Below, piece after piece: positions 44,311-51,513 of a DNA stretch of 64,000 nucleotides; positions within the stretch are counted from its first letter, which is position 1; each line of letters begins with the position of its first letter. The translations under genes were made by a program, and so were the position numbers. The stretch is from contig NZ_CP114287.1 of assembly GCF_027111295.1 (NCBI RefSeq), positions 3,038,001 to 3,102,000 on the forward strand, given 5' to 3'. This DNA is from Flavobacterium gelatinilyticum. GTDB lineage: Bacteria; Bacteroidota; Bacteroidia; Flavobacteriales; Flavobacteriaceae. Under the pieces are notes generated by a model. It was not told the origin of the DNA, did no database searches, and saw only the letters and a list, made by a program, of their open reading frames with translations.

Positions 44311-44732
44311 GAATATATAAATATTTTACGCGGCAAAGTTCCTTCATTTTTTTATTGGCAGATGATTCTAAAAAGTCAATAACATATTCATTTCGGACAA
44401 ATGTTAAAATTGCATTTCTAGAAAAAACCATATTAAAACATTGAAAAACAGACAGTTGAAAAAAAGTTATTTCACGCAGATTTGTACAGATTTTAGCAGA
44501 TGGGCACAGATTTCTTTTTTTTTCTCTCGCAGATTTGGCAGATTGAGCAGATTATTAATTTAAAAATCTGCACAATCTGCTTAAATCTGTACAAATCTGC
44601 GTGAAACATTCATTCAGCATTTCAAAAAATCTCCTAAATCTGCGGAATCTGCGAGAGCTATTTTTTTAGCATAGAATAAAAGAAAATCTGCCAAATCAGC
44701 TTAAATCATTTTAAATCTGCGTGAAACAAAAA
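44311..44732. other. Gap between araC-like and tolC-like genes, filled by palindromes
   Basis: The 422 bp hold no gene. An AT-rich 150 bp next to tolC probably carries the efflux operon promoter, though no exact TAnnTTTG is clear. The remainder is the nested CACGCAGATTT palindrome. Confidence 0.55.
44470..44731. repeat. Nested palindromic CACGCAGATTT element
   Basis: Outer arms 44470-44499 and 44577-44606 match at 29 of 30 bases when inverted (start TTTCACGCAGATTTGT). A second pair, CTCTCGCAGATTTGGCAG (from 44523) and the CTGCGGAATCTGCGAGAG stretch near 44640-44657, interleaves with it, and a third GCGTGAAAC end follows at 44718-44727. The interleaving suggests one element inserted into another. 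Confidence 0.7.
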
Positions 44733-45557
44733 TCATTTTCCGCGTTCCAAAATTTCCTCTCCATTTAAGTAATCAGAAGGTCTTTGACCTAAAATCTTGA
44801 AAAAAGTATTGCTGAAAGTCGGAACACTATTATAACCTACTTCTAAAGCTACTTCTTTAACAGATAATTTTCTTTCTAGCAAAAGTTCGATTGCTTTAAG
44901 AATTCTTCGAATGGTATAATATTGAATAAATGACATCTTGAGATCTTTCTGAAACAAGCGATACAAAGAGCGTTCGCTAAAGCCAAATTCATTTGCCACA
45001 TCTGCAAACAGAATCGTTTCGCCCAGATTATTTTCAATGTATCGAAGAATTTTTCCAAGTCGTTTATCTTTAGGCTGAGGCAATTCTAAAGGCAGATTAT
45101 TAGTGCATATTTGCGGAAGAATTGCTTTGATAGCTTTTGCAATCACAAAATTTGGAGTATTTTTTTTCAAATCACCATTCCACTGATTGGTAAACATCAT
45201 CATTTGGAGCAGTAAATTGTTCACCGGATAAATACCTTCGCTTTTATAAAATTCATCTTCATCTTTTTCAACCGGAAAATAGAGGTTTCGCATCATCACA
45301 TGTTCTGACTTTGGTTCGATGCTGTGTTCCAATCCAGCCGGAATCCAAATAAAATGTCTTGCAGGCAGAAAATACGATTTCGTTTCAGTAGTCACAAAAA
45401 CCACATCGCCTTCCGCGTAGAGCATTTGCGCTTTGTTGTGTTTATGCGTTGGAACAAGCAATTCGCCCATTATATCATGATGACAGTAAATACTTTTTTT
45501 ATCGGCATCTACTTTATTGAGATAATATTTGTCTACTTTGAATGTACTTTGTTCCAT
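44733..45557 (-). CDS. AraC-family transcriptional regulator
   Basis: 274 residues: an N-terminal cupin-like sensing domain (THKHNKAQMLYAEGDVVFV, then FIWIPAGLEHSIEP) and a C-terminal double HTH (GETILFADVANEFGFSERSLYRLFQKD, split here as FADVANEFGFSERSLYRLF, and VALEVGYNSVPTFSNTFFKILGQRPSDYL). It is read in the same direction as the downstream tolC-hlyD-MFS set and is the likely regulator of that pump. A TATCTTTG element lies only 5 bp before the ATG, so its own transcript may be nearly leaderless. Confidence 0.88.
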   Translation of the reverse strand: MEQSTFKVDKYYLNKVDADKKSIYCHHDIMGELLVPTHKHNKAQMLYAEGDVVFVTTETKSYFLPARHFIWIPAGLEHSIEPKSEHVMMRNLYFPVEKDEDEFYKSEGIYPVNNLLLQMMMFTNQWNGDLKKNTPNFVIAKAIKAILPQICTNNLPLELPQPKDKRLGKILRYIENNLGETILFADVANEFGFSERSLYRLFQKDLKMSFIQYYTIRRILKAIELLLERKLSVKEVALEVGYNSVPTFSNTFFKILGQRPSDYLNGEEILERGK

Positions 45558-45562
45558 AGTAT

Positions 45563-45570
45563 CAAAGATA
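45563..45570 (-). promoter_or_regulatory. Flavobacterial -7 element overlapping the AraC start region
   Basis: TATCTTTG on the minus strand, 5 bp before the ATG. A candidate TTG box about 15 bp upstream lies within the end of the AACCGCAAAG repeat. Confidence 0.55.
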
Positions 45571-45577
45571 GGAGAAT

Positions 45578-45888
45578 TTTAACCGCAAAGCACGCAAGGT
45601 TTTTTCTAGGATTACGCTTATAAACGCAAAGTTCGCAAAGCTATACGTGTAAACTTTGCGAAAATCTTAACGTTCTTTGCTGTTAAACTATTGGAATAAA
45701 TCCCAATCTCGACACAGTTTGTCATTTCGACGAAGGAGAAATCACACTAGAAACTCGCCAAAGATTGGCGATTTTCTTTATGGAATCTCGTGTGTGATTT
45801 CTCCTTCGTCGAAATGACAAAACTAGCCGATCATTTAAAAATAAATTAGCGCGCTTTGCGTAAACCTTAGTGTTCTTTGTGGTTAAAC
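45578..45888. repeat. Composite palindrome: AACCGCAAAG arms around a GTCATTTCGACG element
   Basis: Left arm begins TTTAACCGCAAAGCACGC at 45578; a first right arm lies at 45654-45688 and a second at 45848-45887 (ending TTTGTGGTTAAA). Between these is a perfect 30-bp inverted repeat (45718-45747 against 45792-45821, start TTTGTCATTTCGACG), itself enclosing a TCGCCAA/TTGGCGA hairpin. Two repeat families are thus nested. Confidence 0.8.
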
Positions 45889-45907
45889 CTCACAAAAGTT
45901 TATCCAA

Positions 45908-45943
45908 AAAAAAAATGCCTCTCGTAATGAGAGGCATTTTACA
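45908..45943 (-). terminator. Terminator downstream of the degraded tRNA-Asp copy
   Basis: AAAATGCCTCTC (45912-45923) pairs with 45929-45940; the A-run on its left is a T-run on the minus strand. Identical to the terminator at 46300-46335. Confidence 0.85.
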
Positions 45944-45948
45944 AACTT

Positions 45949-46032
45949 GGTCTCGTTCTTGAAAACGAGAGGACTCGAACCCGTCTCGTCCGTAGACGAG
46001 ATGACAGGCATGTATCCTAACCAACTGAACCT
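45949..46032 (-). pseudogene. Degraded tRNA-Asp copy
   Basis: On the minus strand the D-arm (GGTTCAGTTGGTTAGGATAC), the CATGCCTGTCA anticodon half with GTC, and the GGGTTCGAGTCC T-loop match the intact tRNA-Asp genes at 46344 and 46930. The 3' anticodon stem and the acceptor end have been replaced by two new hairpins (CTCGTC/GACGAG and CTCGTT/AACGAG), so a cloverleaf no longer closes. It carries its own terminator copy and lies just downstream of the GIY-YIG gene. Confidence 0.75.
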
Positions 46033-46035
46033 TTG

Positions 46036-46281
46036 TTACTTTTGATTATTAATTAAAGCCTCAAGGGATTTCCTATTTAGCTTTTTCAATCTCAATTCCT
46101 CAATCAAAGCTTCTTTTTTAGTTTCAAATGATTTTGAATAAACTAATTCCCATGGCCCTTTATTAGCTGTATATCTGCTTTTATTTTCATTATGATACAA
46201 TAATCTTTGCGAAATATCTTCACTAAAACCTTTATAATAAACATCAAAAGTTTTAGAATAAATTATATAAACGTAAAACAT
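46036..46281 (-). CDS. GIY-YIG nuclease-domain protein
   Basis: 81 residues forming a lone GIY-YIG (UvrC/URI-type) fold: FYVYIIYSKTFDVYYKGFS carries the YxI...YxG signature, Arg26 lies in SQRLLYHN, and the C-terminal helix holds the metal Glu in KKEALIEELRLKKLN. Such short proteins are common in Bacteroidota and are annotated as endonuclease or excinuclease C-like; their role is not known. It lies between an intact tRNA-Asp plus terminator and a degraded copy of the same cassette, as if it entered together with a duplication. Confidence 0.85.
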   Translation of the reverse strand: MFYVYIIYSKTFDVYYKGFSEDISQRLLYHNENKSRYTANKGPWELVYSKSFETKKEALIEELRLKKLNRKSLEALINNQK

Positions 46282-46299
46282 AAATCAAAACTTAATTAT

Positions 46300-46335
46300 A
46301 AAAAAAATGCCTCTCGTAATGAGAGGCATTTTACA
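46300..46335 (-). terminator. Terminator of the first intact tRNA-Asp
   Basis: AAAATGCCTCTC (46304-46315) pairs with 46321-46332 around GTAAT; T-run on the minus strand. About 41 bases here are identical to those around 45908-45948. Confidence 0.88.
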
Positions 46336-46343
46336 AACTTAGG

Positions 46344-46417
46344 CGGTCTGGACGGGACTCGAACCCGCGACCCCATGCGTGACAGGCATGTATTCTAACC
46401 AACTGAACTACCAAACC
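46344..46417 (-). tRNA. tRNA-Asp (anticodon GUC), copy 1
   Basis: A 74-nt cloverleaf on the minus strand: acceptor GGTTTGG/CCAGACC (one G-U), D-arm GTTCAGTTGGTTAGAAT, anticodon stem CATGC/GCATG with loop CTGTCAC, T-arm GCGGGTTCGAGTCCCGT and discriminator G. CCA is not encoded. Confidence 0.95.
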
Positions 46418-46434
46418 CTGCGTTATTGTGGGTG

Positions 46435-46442
46435 CAAAAATA
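46435..46442 (-). promoter_or_regulatory. Promoter of tRNA-Asp copy 1
   Basis: TATTTTTG on the minus strand, with a TTG box 19 bp upstream in CGCTTGCAG. The same upstream block precedes copy 2. Confidence 0.75.
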
Positions 46443-46811
46443 CAACAGAATTTCGTTTCTGCAAGCGTTTTTACGAATAAAATTTTGATAATTTTTTAAT
46501 TAATTAAATTCCAATATTTTAAAAGTTTAGATTTTAATGAAAAAGTAAGAACTTTCTTTTATTTAACCTACAAAAAGTGCAATCACGATAGCTATCGGGA
46601 GCAAAAGCTTTATCAAATTACAGCTTTGCGGACTTTGCATTCTTAAAAAATATCTTTGCGTATTCTTTGCGATCTTTGCGGTTAAATCTTTGTCGAGTTC
46701 CTAGTGTGATTTCTCCCTTCGGTCGAAATGACAAACTATACGATAAAATTGGAATTTGCCGATAGGCTATAAATCAAAAAAGCCATCCACAAAAGTGGAA
46801 AGCTTTTCATT

Positions 46812-46828
46812 GGTCTAACTACTAAACC
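46812..46828 (-). pseudogene. Possible collapsed tRNA-Asp remnant
   Basis: On the plus strand GGTCT followed directly by AACTACTAAACC equals the two extreme ends of the tRNA-Asp gene (GGTCT... and ...AACTACCAAACC, 11 of 12 bases), with the middle missing. A terminator-like hairpin with arms like CCAC/GTGG lies on its 3' side, as for the intact copies. Short, so chance is possible. Confidence 0.35.
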
Positions 46829-46888
46829 AGCTACGAGTTACAAAGTCGTAGCAAAACAACACAACTAATCTTAGATACCGTTTTTGGG

Positions 46889-46917
46889 CAAAAAAGCCTT
46901 TCCGTTAAGAAAGGCTT
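46889..46917 (-). terminator. Terminator of the second intact tRNA-Asp
   Basis: AAGCCTTTC (46894-46902) pairs with GAAAGGCTT (46909-46917); T-run on the minus strand. Confidence 0.85.
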
Positions 46918-46929
46918 CTCCCAATATTG

Positions 46930-47003
46930 CGGTCTGGACGGGACTCGAACCCGCGACCCCATGCGTGACAGGCATGTATTCTAACCAACTGAACTACCAA
47001 ACC
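46930..47003 (-). tRNA. tRNA-Asp (anticodon GUC), copy 2
   Basis: Identical in sequence to copy 1 over all 74 bases as far as I can read, with the same acceptor, anticodon GTC and discriminator G. Its terminator differs from that of copy 1. Confidence 0.95.
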
Positions 47004-47021
47004 TCTGCGTTATTGCGGTTG

Positions 47022-47029
47022 CAAAGATA
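47022..47029 (-). promoter_or_regulatory. Promoter of tRNA-Asp copy 2
   Basis: TATCTTTG on the minus strand, with the same upstream CGCTTGCAGAAA block as copy 1. Confidence 0.75.
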
Positions 47030-47089
47030 TAACAGAATTTCATTTCTGCAAGCGTTTTTATAAAAAATATTTAATTTTTACAAAAAACA

Positions 47090-48016
47090 TTATCCAAAGT
47101 TTTGTTTTTCAACTAAATAAGTAGTCAATATTTTTTCAAAATTATCGCCAACATTTACCGGAACGTACTTAATTTGGTTCTTTGCACAGGTTAAAGCCAG
47201 GTTTTTAAAGTAAGCTTCTACCCTTTTTTCATATTCTATTTTAACATTATCAGCAAAAATCGAAACTTCTTCGCCTGATTCTAAGTCAATGAACTTTCTT
47301 GGTGCATTATCAAAATCAAATTTCAATTCTGTTTCATTATCAACTACATGAAACAAAACTACTTTGTGTTTGTTATGTTTTAAATGTTGCAAAGCATTGA
47401 ACAATTTCTCATCATCTTCTGTCTGAAACATATCGGTAAACAAAATAATCATCGAACGACGGTGCATTTTCTCTGCAATTTGGTGCAGATAGGTAATTGT
47501 ATCGGTCGTTTTTTTGACTTTTGGCTGTTGCAGTAATTCCTCCAGCTTATTCAAAAGCATTCTATGATGACGATCACTTCCTTTTTCTGGCGCATAGTAT
47601 TCATATTTATCTGAAAAAACGCTTAAGCCGACTGCATCACGTTGTTTCTTTAAAATATTCATTAAAACTGCCGAAGCCAAAACTGCAAAACCAATTTTCT
47701 TTTCATAAAAAGGCTGATTCGATTTTAGTTCAGGATAATGCATTGACGACGAATTATCTACAATAAGATGACAGCGTAAATTGGTTTCTTCCTCAAAACG
47801 TTTCGTGTACAAACGATCGGTTTTGGCAAACAATTTCCAGTCGATATGTTTGGTGCTTTCGCCTGCGTTATAAACTTTGTGTTCGGCAAATTCGGCAGAA
47901 AATCCATGAAACGGACTCTTGTGCATTCCCGATATAAAACCTTCCACAACCTGATTTGCCAGCATTTCGAGATGCTGAAAACTGGAGACTTTCTCTATTT
48001 CCGATTCAATTTTCAT
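47090..48016 (-). CDS. DUF58 family protein
   Basis: 308 residues with the DUF58 signature AGESTKHIDWKLFAKTDRLYTKRFEEETN (quoted in part: KHIDWKLFAKTDRLY) followed by a von Willebrand A-like fold: HLIVDNSSSMHYPE gives the MIDAS DxSxS, and LFTDMF a later metal residue. Such proteins usually occur with MoxR ATPases; none is visible here. The start overlaps the M1 aminopeptidase stop by 4 bp, so the two are coupled. Confidence 0.87.
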   Translation of the reverse strand: MKIESEIEKVSSFQHLEMLANQVVEGFISGMHKSPFHGFSAEFAEHKVYNAGESTKHIDWKLFAKTDRLYTKRFEEETNLRCHLIVDNSSSMHYPELKSNQPFYEKKIGFAVLASAVLMNILKKQRDAVGLSVFSDKYEYYAPEKGSDRHHRMLLNKLEELLQQPKVKKTTDTITYLHQIAEKMHRRSMIILFTDMFQTEDDEKLFNALQHLKHNKHKVVLFHVVDNETELKFDFDNAPRKFIDLESGEEVSIFADNVKIEYEKRVEAYFKNLALTCAKNQIKYVPVNVGDNFEKILTTYLVEKQNFG

Positions 48017-50601
48017 TCGGTTTCTTTTTTAATATTTTGTGCTTTATAAAGCAAATCTGTCGCCATTAATAATTTTCGCTTCAGAATTGGACTAAAATTA
48101 GGATTTTCTTTTAAGAAACGCTGTACTTCATCAAAAGCATATTTCGACGAATACTTCCCAACAGTATTATCTAACCAGTCTTTCGGAAAGAAAATATCTC
48201 CCGTGCGCTGAATTTCGTCTACCAAATCTAATGAAAATCTAATATACTTCTGCGCACTTTCCTGACGAAGCGGATGATTTACATTCGACAACCCAACCGA
48301 AACCCACGATTCTTTCTCGCGATTGGCATCGTCTTTTAATGATTCAATAAAAGTATTTCGAACCGATTCGTCATTTGATAAGGACGGAAGCAAAAATTCA
48401 AATCGTTTTTGTTTGTCCGGATTTGTAATTGTTGTTCTGGTTTTTTCTAAGATTTCATTGGCTTTTTCATGTTTAAAAATCGCCAGATTCATCGCCATGT
48501 TCGTATAATCATCTTCGTTCAATTTCAATCCCGGAATTATAACTTCCTTATTCCAAATCTGGTACAATTTGGCTTTCGCCGAATCTGAATACGCAATCGA
48601 ACTGAATAATCCGAATAAAGTCTTTTTGATATTGGCTGATAAGTTGGTTTGCAAACGGCTAAATAAAGTATCAATAAGCTGTTTCTGAACTTTATTTTGT
48701 TGCTTTTCAGCAAAGAATCTCCAATAAATGGTATTCAAATTATTAGACACAATTCGTAATACCAATTCGTTTTCTTCAGTTTGAATTCCTTTAAAAAAAC
48801 AATCAAAAGCTTTGTCTGGAGCAATATTTCCAATCAAGGTATTTTCGTAAAGATTACTATATGCAGAAGCTCTTGCCACCTCATCTTTTAAACTTGAAAT
48901 GGCATTCAAATTATTCCCGTCAAGCGGAAAAACTCCGTATCCAAAACCGTTATAATTATAAATTATGGCAAGCGGTTTTTCAAGTCCAATAGCTTCTTTT
49001 AAAATTAAATTTTTATCTGAAATATTTGCCGTCAGTACTTTTACATCATTAGTATAAACGAAACCAATTTGAAAAATCTGAGGCCAAACATTATTTGATT
49101 TATCTTCTGCTTTCTGTTGAATTTCGAACTTTTTAATTCGGTTTTTAGAATCGTATTCTATTTTATCTAAGAAAATCGTTCTTCCCGATTTGTTTACCCA
49201 AACCTCACTCCATTTCTTCATATCGAGAGGCGTTTCGGCATCGAGAATTTCGACCAAATTATTCCAATCGGCATTGTCATTGGCGTATTTCTCAATGTAT
49301 TTTTGAATTCCTTTCTGGAAAGCCTCCTTTCCCATCGAAGCTTCTAACTGACGCATCATAATTGGTGCTTTGTTGTAAATCATGGCACCGTAAAGTGAAC
49401 CTGCATTTTTTAAATTTGCTAAATGCTGTCGTATCGGATGTGTTCCCAAAGATCGGTCTTCCGCGTAAGCGTTAGGATAATGCGCCGAGAAAAACTGTAA
49501 ATTATGATTGACTTTTGGAAAAATCGGATTCATAATTTTATCTGCCATGAAGTTCGCAAAAACTTCTTTCATCCAAACATCATCAAACCATTTCATCGTT
49601 ACCAAATCGCCAAACCACATATGTGAGGTTTCGTGTGCAATAAGTTTTGCTCGGTTTAATTTTTCACTATCTGTTGCGCTGTTGTCCAAAAACAAAGTCG
49701 ATTCTCTGTACTGAATCGCTCCTACATGTTCCATTCCGCCGTATTGAAAAACCGGAATTGAAGCAAAATCCAACTTCTTGAAAGGGAATTTATAATTGGT
49801 ATATTTTTCTAAAAAATCTAATGATTGTTGATGCAGATTGAAAATTGTATCAGTGCTGCTTTGTATTTTTTTCTCATCATTCTCGCGATATAAAAAATTC
49901 ATTTCGCTAAATCCGAACTTCTTTTTAGTAGTTTTAAATTTTCCCGCTACGAAAGAAAATAAATACGTACTCATTTTATCCGATTCATCAAAGCCATACC
50001 TCATATAAGAAACATTATCAATCACAATTTCATATACTCCAAAAATTCGGGAAGCAGAAAGAACGGTCCATTCAACAGGAACCTGTAGAGTCAGTCTATA
50101 AGTCGCTTTTAAATCTGGTTGATCAAAACAGGGAAATAAAGTACTGGCGCGATCTGGAACCAACAGCGTATATAGAAAATCATCATTTCTGTTTAAAGAT
50201 AAATTTCCTGCGATAAACGAAATTTTAATTTTATTTTTTCCTAAAATCAAATTCTCAACAGGAATTGCGATGTGTCCTTTTTCATGAATAATTGCAATGT
50301 TTTTCCCGTTGGCTTCAATTGTTTTTATGTTTTGAGTTTTCTCTTTAAAATCTAAATACAACGGCTCACTCAAATCTGACAAAGACAAATCTACATTAAC
50401 CTTAGAAACAATATCTTCACTTTTCTTATTCGGAATTTCAAATAGAAGTTCATACTTGAGATCTGAAATTTGATGTTTTCTAAATTGAGCCAATTGCTCT
50501 GAGACACCTTCTTCCAAAACAAGATTTCCTTTTGTTTTTGATTGAGAAAATCCAATCGTAATTGCCATTAAAAAAGCAAGAAAGGGGTAGAAAATTTTCA
50601 T
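48013..50601 (-). CDS. M1 family zinc aminopeptidase, secreted
   Basis: 862 residues with a signal peptide (KIFYPFLAFLMAITIGFSQ). The zinc site is HETSH (His323-His327) with the third ligand Glu in KEVFANF, and the substrate-anchoring GxMEN motif appears as GGMEHVGA, with His in place of Asn. The C-terminal half is the helical ERAP-like domain. The ATG at 50601 is chosen because it leads straight into the signal sequence; one 18 codons further up gives a second hydrophobic stretch before it. It probably trims peptides in the periplasm. Confidence 0.88.
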   Translation of the reverse strand: MKIFYPFLAFLMAITIGFSQSKTKGNLVLEEGVSEQLAQFRKHQISDLKYELLFEIPNKKSEDIVSKVNVDLSLSDLSEPLYLDFKEKTQNIKTIEANGKNIAIIHEKGHIAIPVENLILGKNKIKISFIAGNLSLNRNDDFLYTLLVPDRASTLFPCFDQPDLKATYRLTLQVPVEWTVLSASRIFGVYEIVIDNVSYMRYGFDESDKMSTYLFSFVAGKFKTTKKKFGFSEMNFLYRENDEKKIQSSTDTIFNLHQQSLDFLEKYTNYKFPFKKLDFASIPVFQYGGMEHVGAIQYRESTLFLDNSATDSEKLNRAKLIAHETSHMWFGDLVTMKWFDDVWMKEVFANFMADKIMNPIFPKVNHNLQFFSAHYPNAYAEDRSLGTHPIRQHLANLKNAGSLYGAMIYNKAPIMMRQLEASMGKEAFQKGIQKYIEKYANDNADWNNLVEILDAETPLDMKKWSEVWVNKSGRTIFLDKIEYDSKNRIKKFEIQQKAEDKSNNVWPQIFQIGFVYTNDVKVLTANISDKNLILKEAIGLEKPLAIIYNYNGFGYGVFPLDGNNLNAISSLKDEVARASAYSNLYENTLIGNIAPDKAFDCFFKGIQTEENELVLRIVSNNLNTIYWRFFAEKQQNKVQKQLIDTLFSRLQTNLSANIKKTLFGLFSSIAYSDSAKAKLYQIWNKEVIIPGLKLNEDDYTNMAMNLAIFKHEKANEILEKTRTTITNPDKQKRFEFLLPSLSNDESVRNTFIESLKDDANREKESWVSVGLSNVNHPLRQESAQKYIRFSLDLVDEIQRTGDIFFPKDWLDNTVGKYSSKYAFDEVQRFLKENPNFSPILKRKLLMATDLLYKAQNIKKETE

Positions 50602-50694
50602 TTTTAGAAGGAATATATGAATGGCTAAAATAGCAAAAGCAATGATTTTTCGCAACTATTACCGCAACTTCATTGCATTTATAAATAAGATTTC

Positions 50695-50702
50695 TATATT
50701 TG
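50695..50702 (+). promoter_or_regulatory. Promoter of the metal-acquisition locus
   Basis: TATATTTG, exact TAnnTTTG, 56 bp before the ATG at 50759. Confidence 0.6.
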
Positions 50703-50724
50703 CAACAATAGTGCATTAATTGCA
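50701..50724 (+). promoter_or_regulatory. Candidate operator: three TGCA words at the promoter
   Basis: TGCA occurs at 50701, 50712 and 50721, giving a dyad TGCA-N7-TGCA that overlaps the -7 element and the expected start site, and TGCATTAATTGCA just after it. The position fits a Fur/Zur-type repressor site. That is an inference; no such site is proven here. Confidence 0.35.
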
Positions 50725-50758
50725 TAAAATACCACTTACGGAAGTTAACTCTTCACGA

Positions 50759-51109
50759 ATGAAAAAGAAATTTAAAATTATAAATCTTTTAATGCCGTTT
50801 ATCGTATTGTTTGCAATACTGTTTCCGGCCGTGCATTCGTATGAGCATATTCTTGACACACAGCTTTCGAAGGAAAAAATAGAATATTCGGTTTCTGAAA
50901 AACCGCAGTTTAAATCCAAACTGCATTCTTTTCATAAATGTTCGATCTGTGATTTTAAATTCAGCGCCGTTGGTACATTTGAATTCAATGTTTTTCAATT
51001 TTATAAAAATGTTTCTGTTGTAAAACATATCATTTTTTACAGCGAACAACATTTTGTATTTTTTAAAGGCTCACTTTTCTCACTCCGAGCCCCGCCTTTT
51101 ACTATCTAG
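50759..51109 (+). CDS. Small envelope protein with HxCxxC motif, first gene of the metal locus
   Basis: 116 residues: a hydrophobic N-terminus (IINLLMPFIVLFAILFPAVHS) and a mature part with SFHKCSICDFKF, in which His and two cysteines form a likely metal or heme site, and a C-terminal LRAPP. Small proteins of this shape (DUF2946-like) often stand next to TonB receptors for copper or zinc. The ATG at 50759 is preferred to an in-frame ATG 13 codons upstream, which would lie in the operator region. Confidence 0.65.
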   Translation: MKKKFKIINLLMPFIVLFAILFPAVHSYEHILDTQLSKEKIEYSVSEKPQFKSKLHSFHKCSICDFKFSAVGTFEFNVFQFYKNVSVVKHIIFYSEQHFVFFKGSLFSLRAPPFTI

Positions 51110-51513
51110 TATTTTTTTGTGTTCCGATTTTCTGATTCGGAGTTGAACTGCATTTTTATTTAATTCAAAAATTTGTCTTTAACAGATTATTCTGCAACCA
51201 TTTTGTTGGAAGAATTCTGGACATATTTGATCTTGAATCTTTAAATAATTATTCATTTTTAGTTGTCTATTTTACAGCTTTAGTTCACTTTTTATATAGA
51301 AAACCCCAAAGTTTTTCTGTAGAAATTCTGCTTTCGCACACAAAAAAAACTCACTTCATTTTATTGGTTTATTTCATTCAGGCTAGATCTCAATCAAAGG
51401 TTTTGGTTTGAAATAAGCTGTTTCGTGCTTTCCCTGATTTTAAAATCGGTCGGCATTGTCTTTTGTAACCCAAATAATTCTTTATAAAAATGATCAAAAT
51501 CAAATCAGAAAAA
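51110..51513. other. Gap inside the metal locus
   Basis: About 400 AT-rich bases without a gene. A weak hairpin TCCGA/TCGGA lies near 51124-51145, the palindrome GATTTTAAAATC lies at 51435-51446 and a TGTCTTTTG close to the downstream start resembles a -7 element. A second promoter for the DUF4625-receptor part is possible. Confidence 0.4.

Larger units (their letters stand above)
46418..46929. other. Gap between the tRNA-Asp genes
   Basis: The 512 bp hold the promoter of copy 1, a half copy of the AACCGCAAAG element (GCGGACTTTGCA...CTTTGCGGTTAAA, about 46620-46687), a TTTCTCCCTTCGGTCGAAATGAC end (about 46708-46731), a terminator-like hairpin (about 46769-46810) and the possible collapsed tRNA at 46812-46828. 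No protein gene is seen. Confidence 0.6.

Noticed and set aside
46207..46398. Protein-coding ORF over the tRNA-Asp region on the plus strand
   Set aside because: It is the reverse complement of a tRNA gene and its terminator and would give a spurious peptide.
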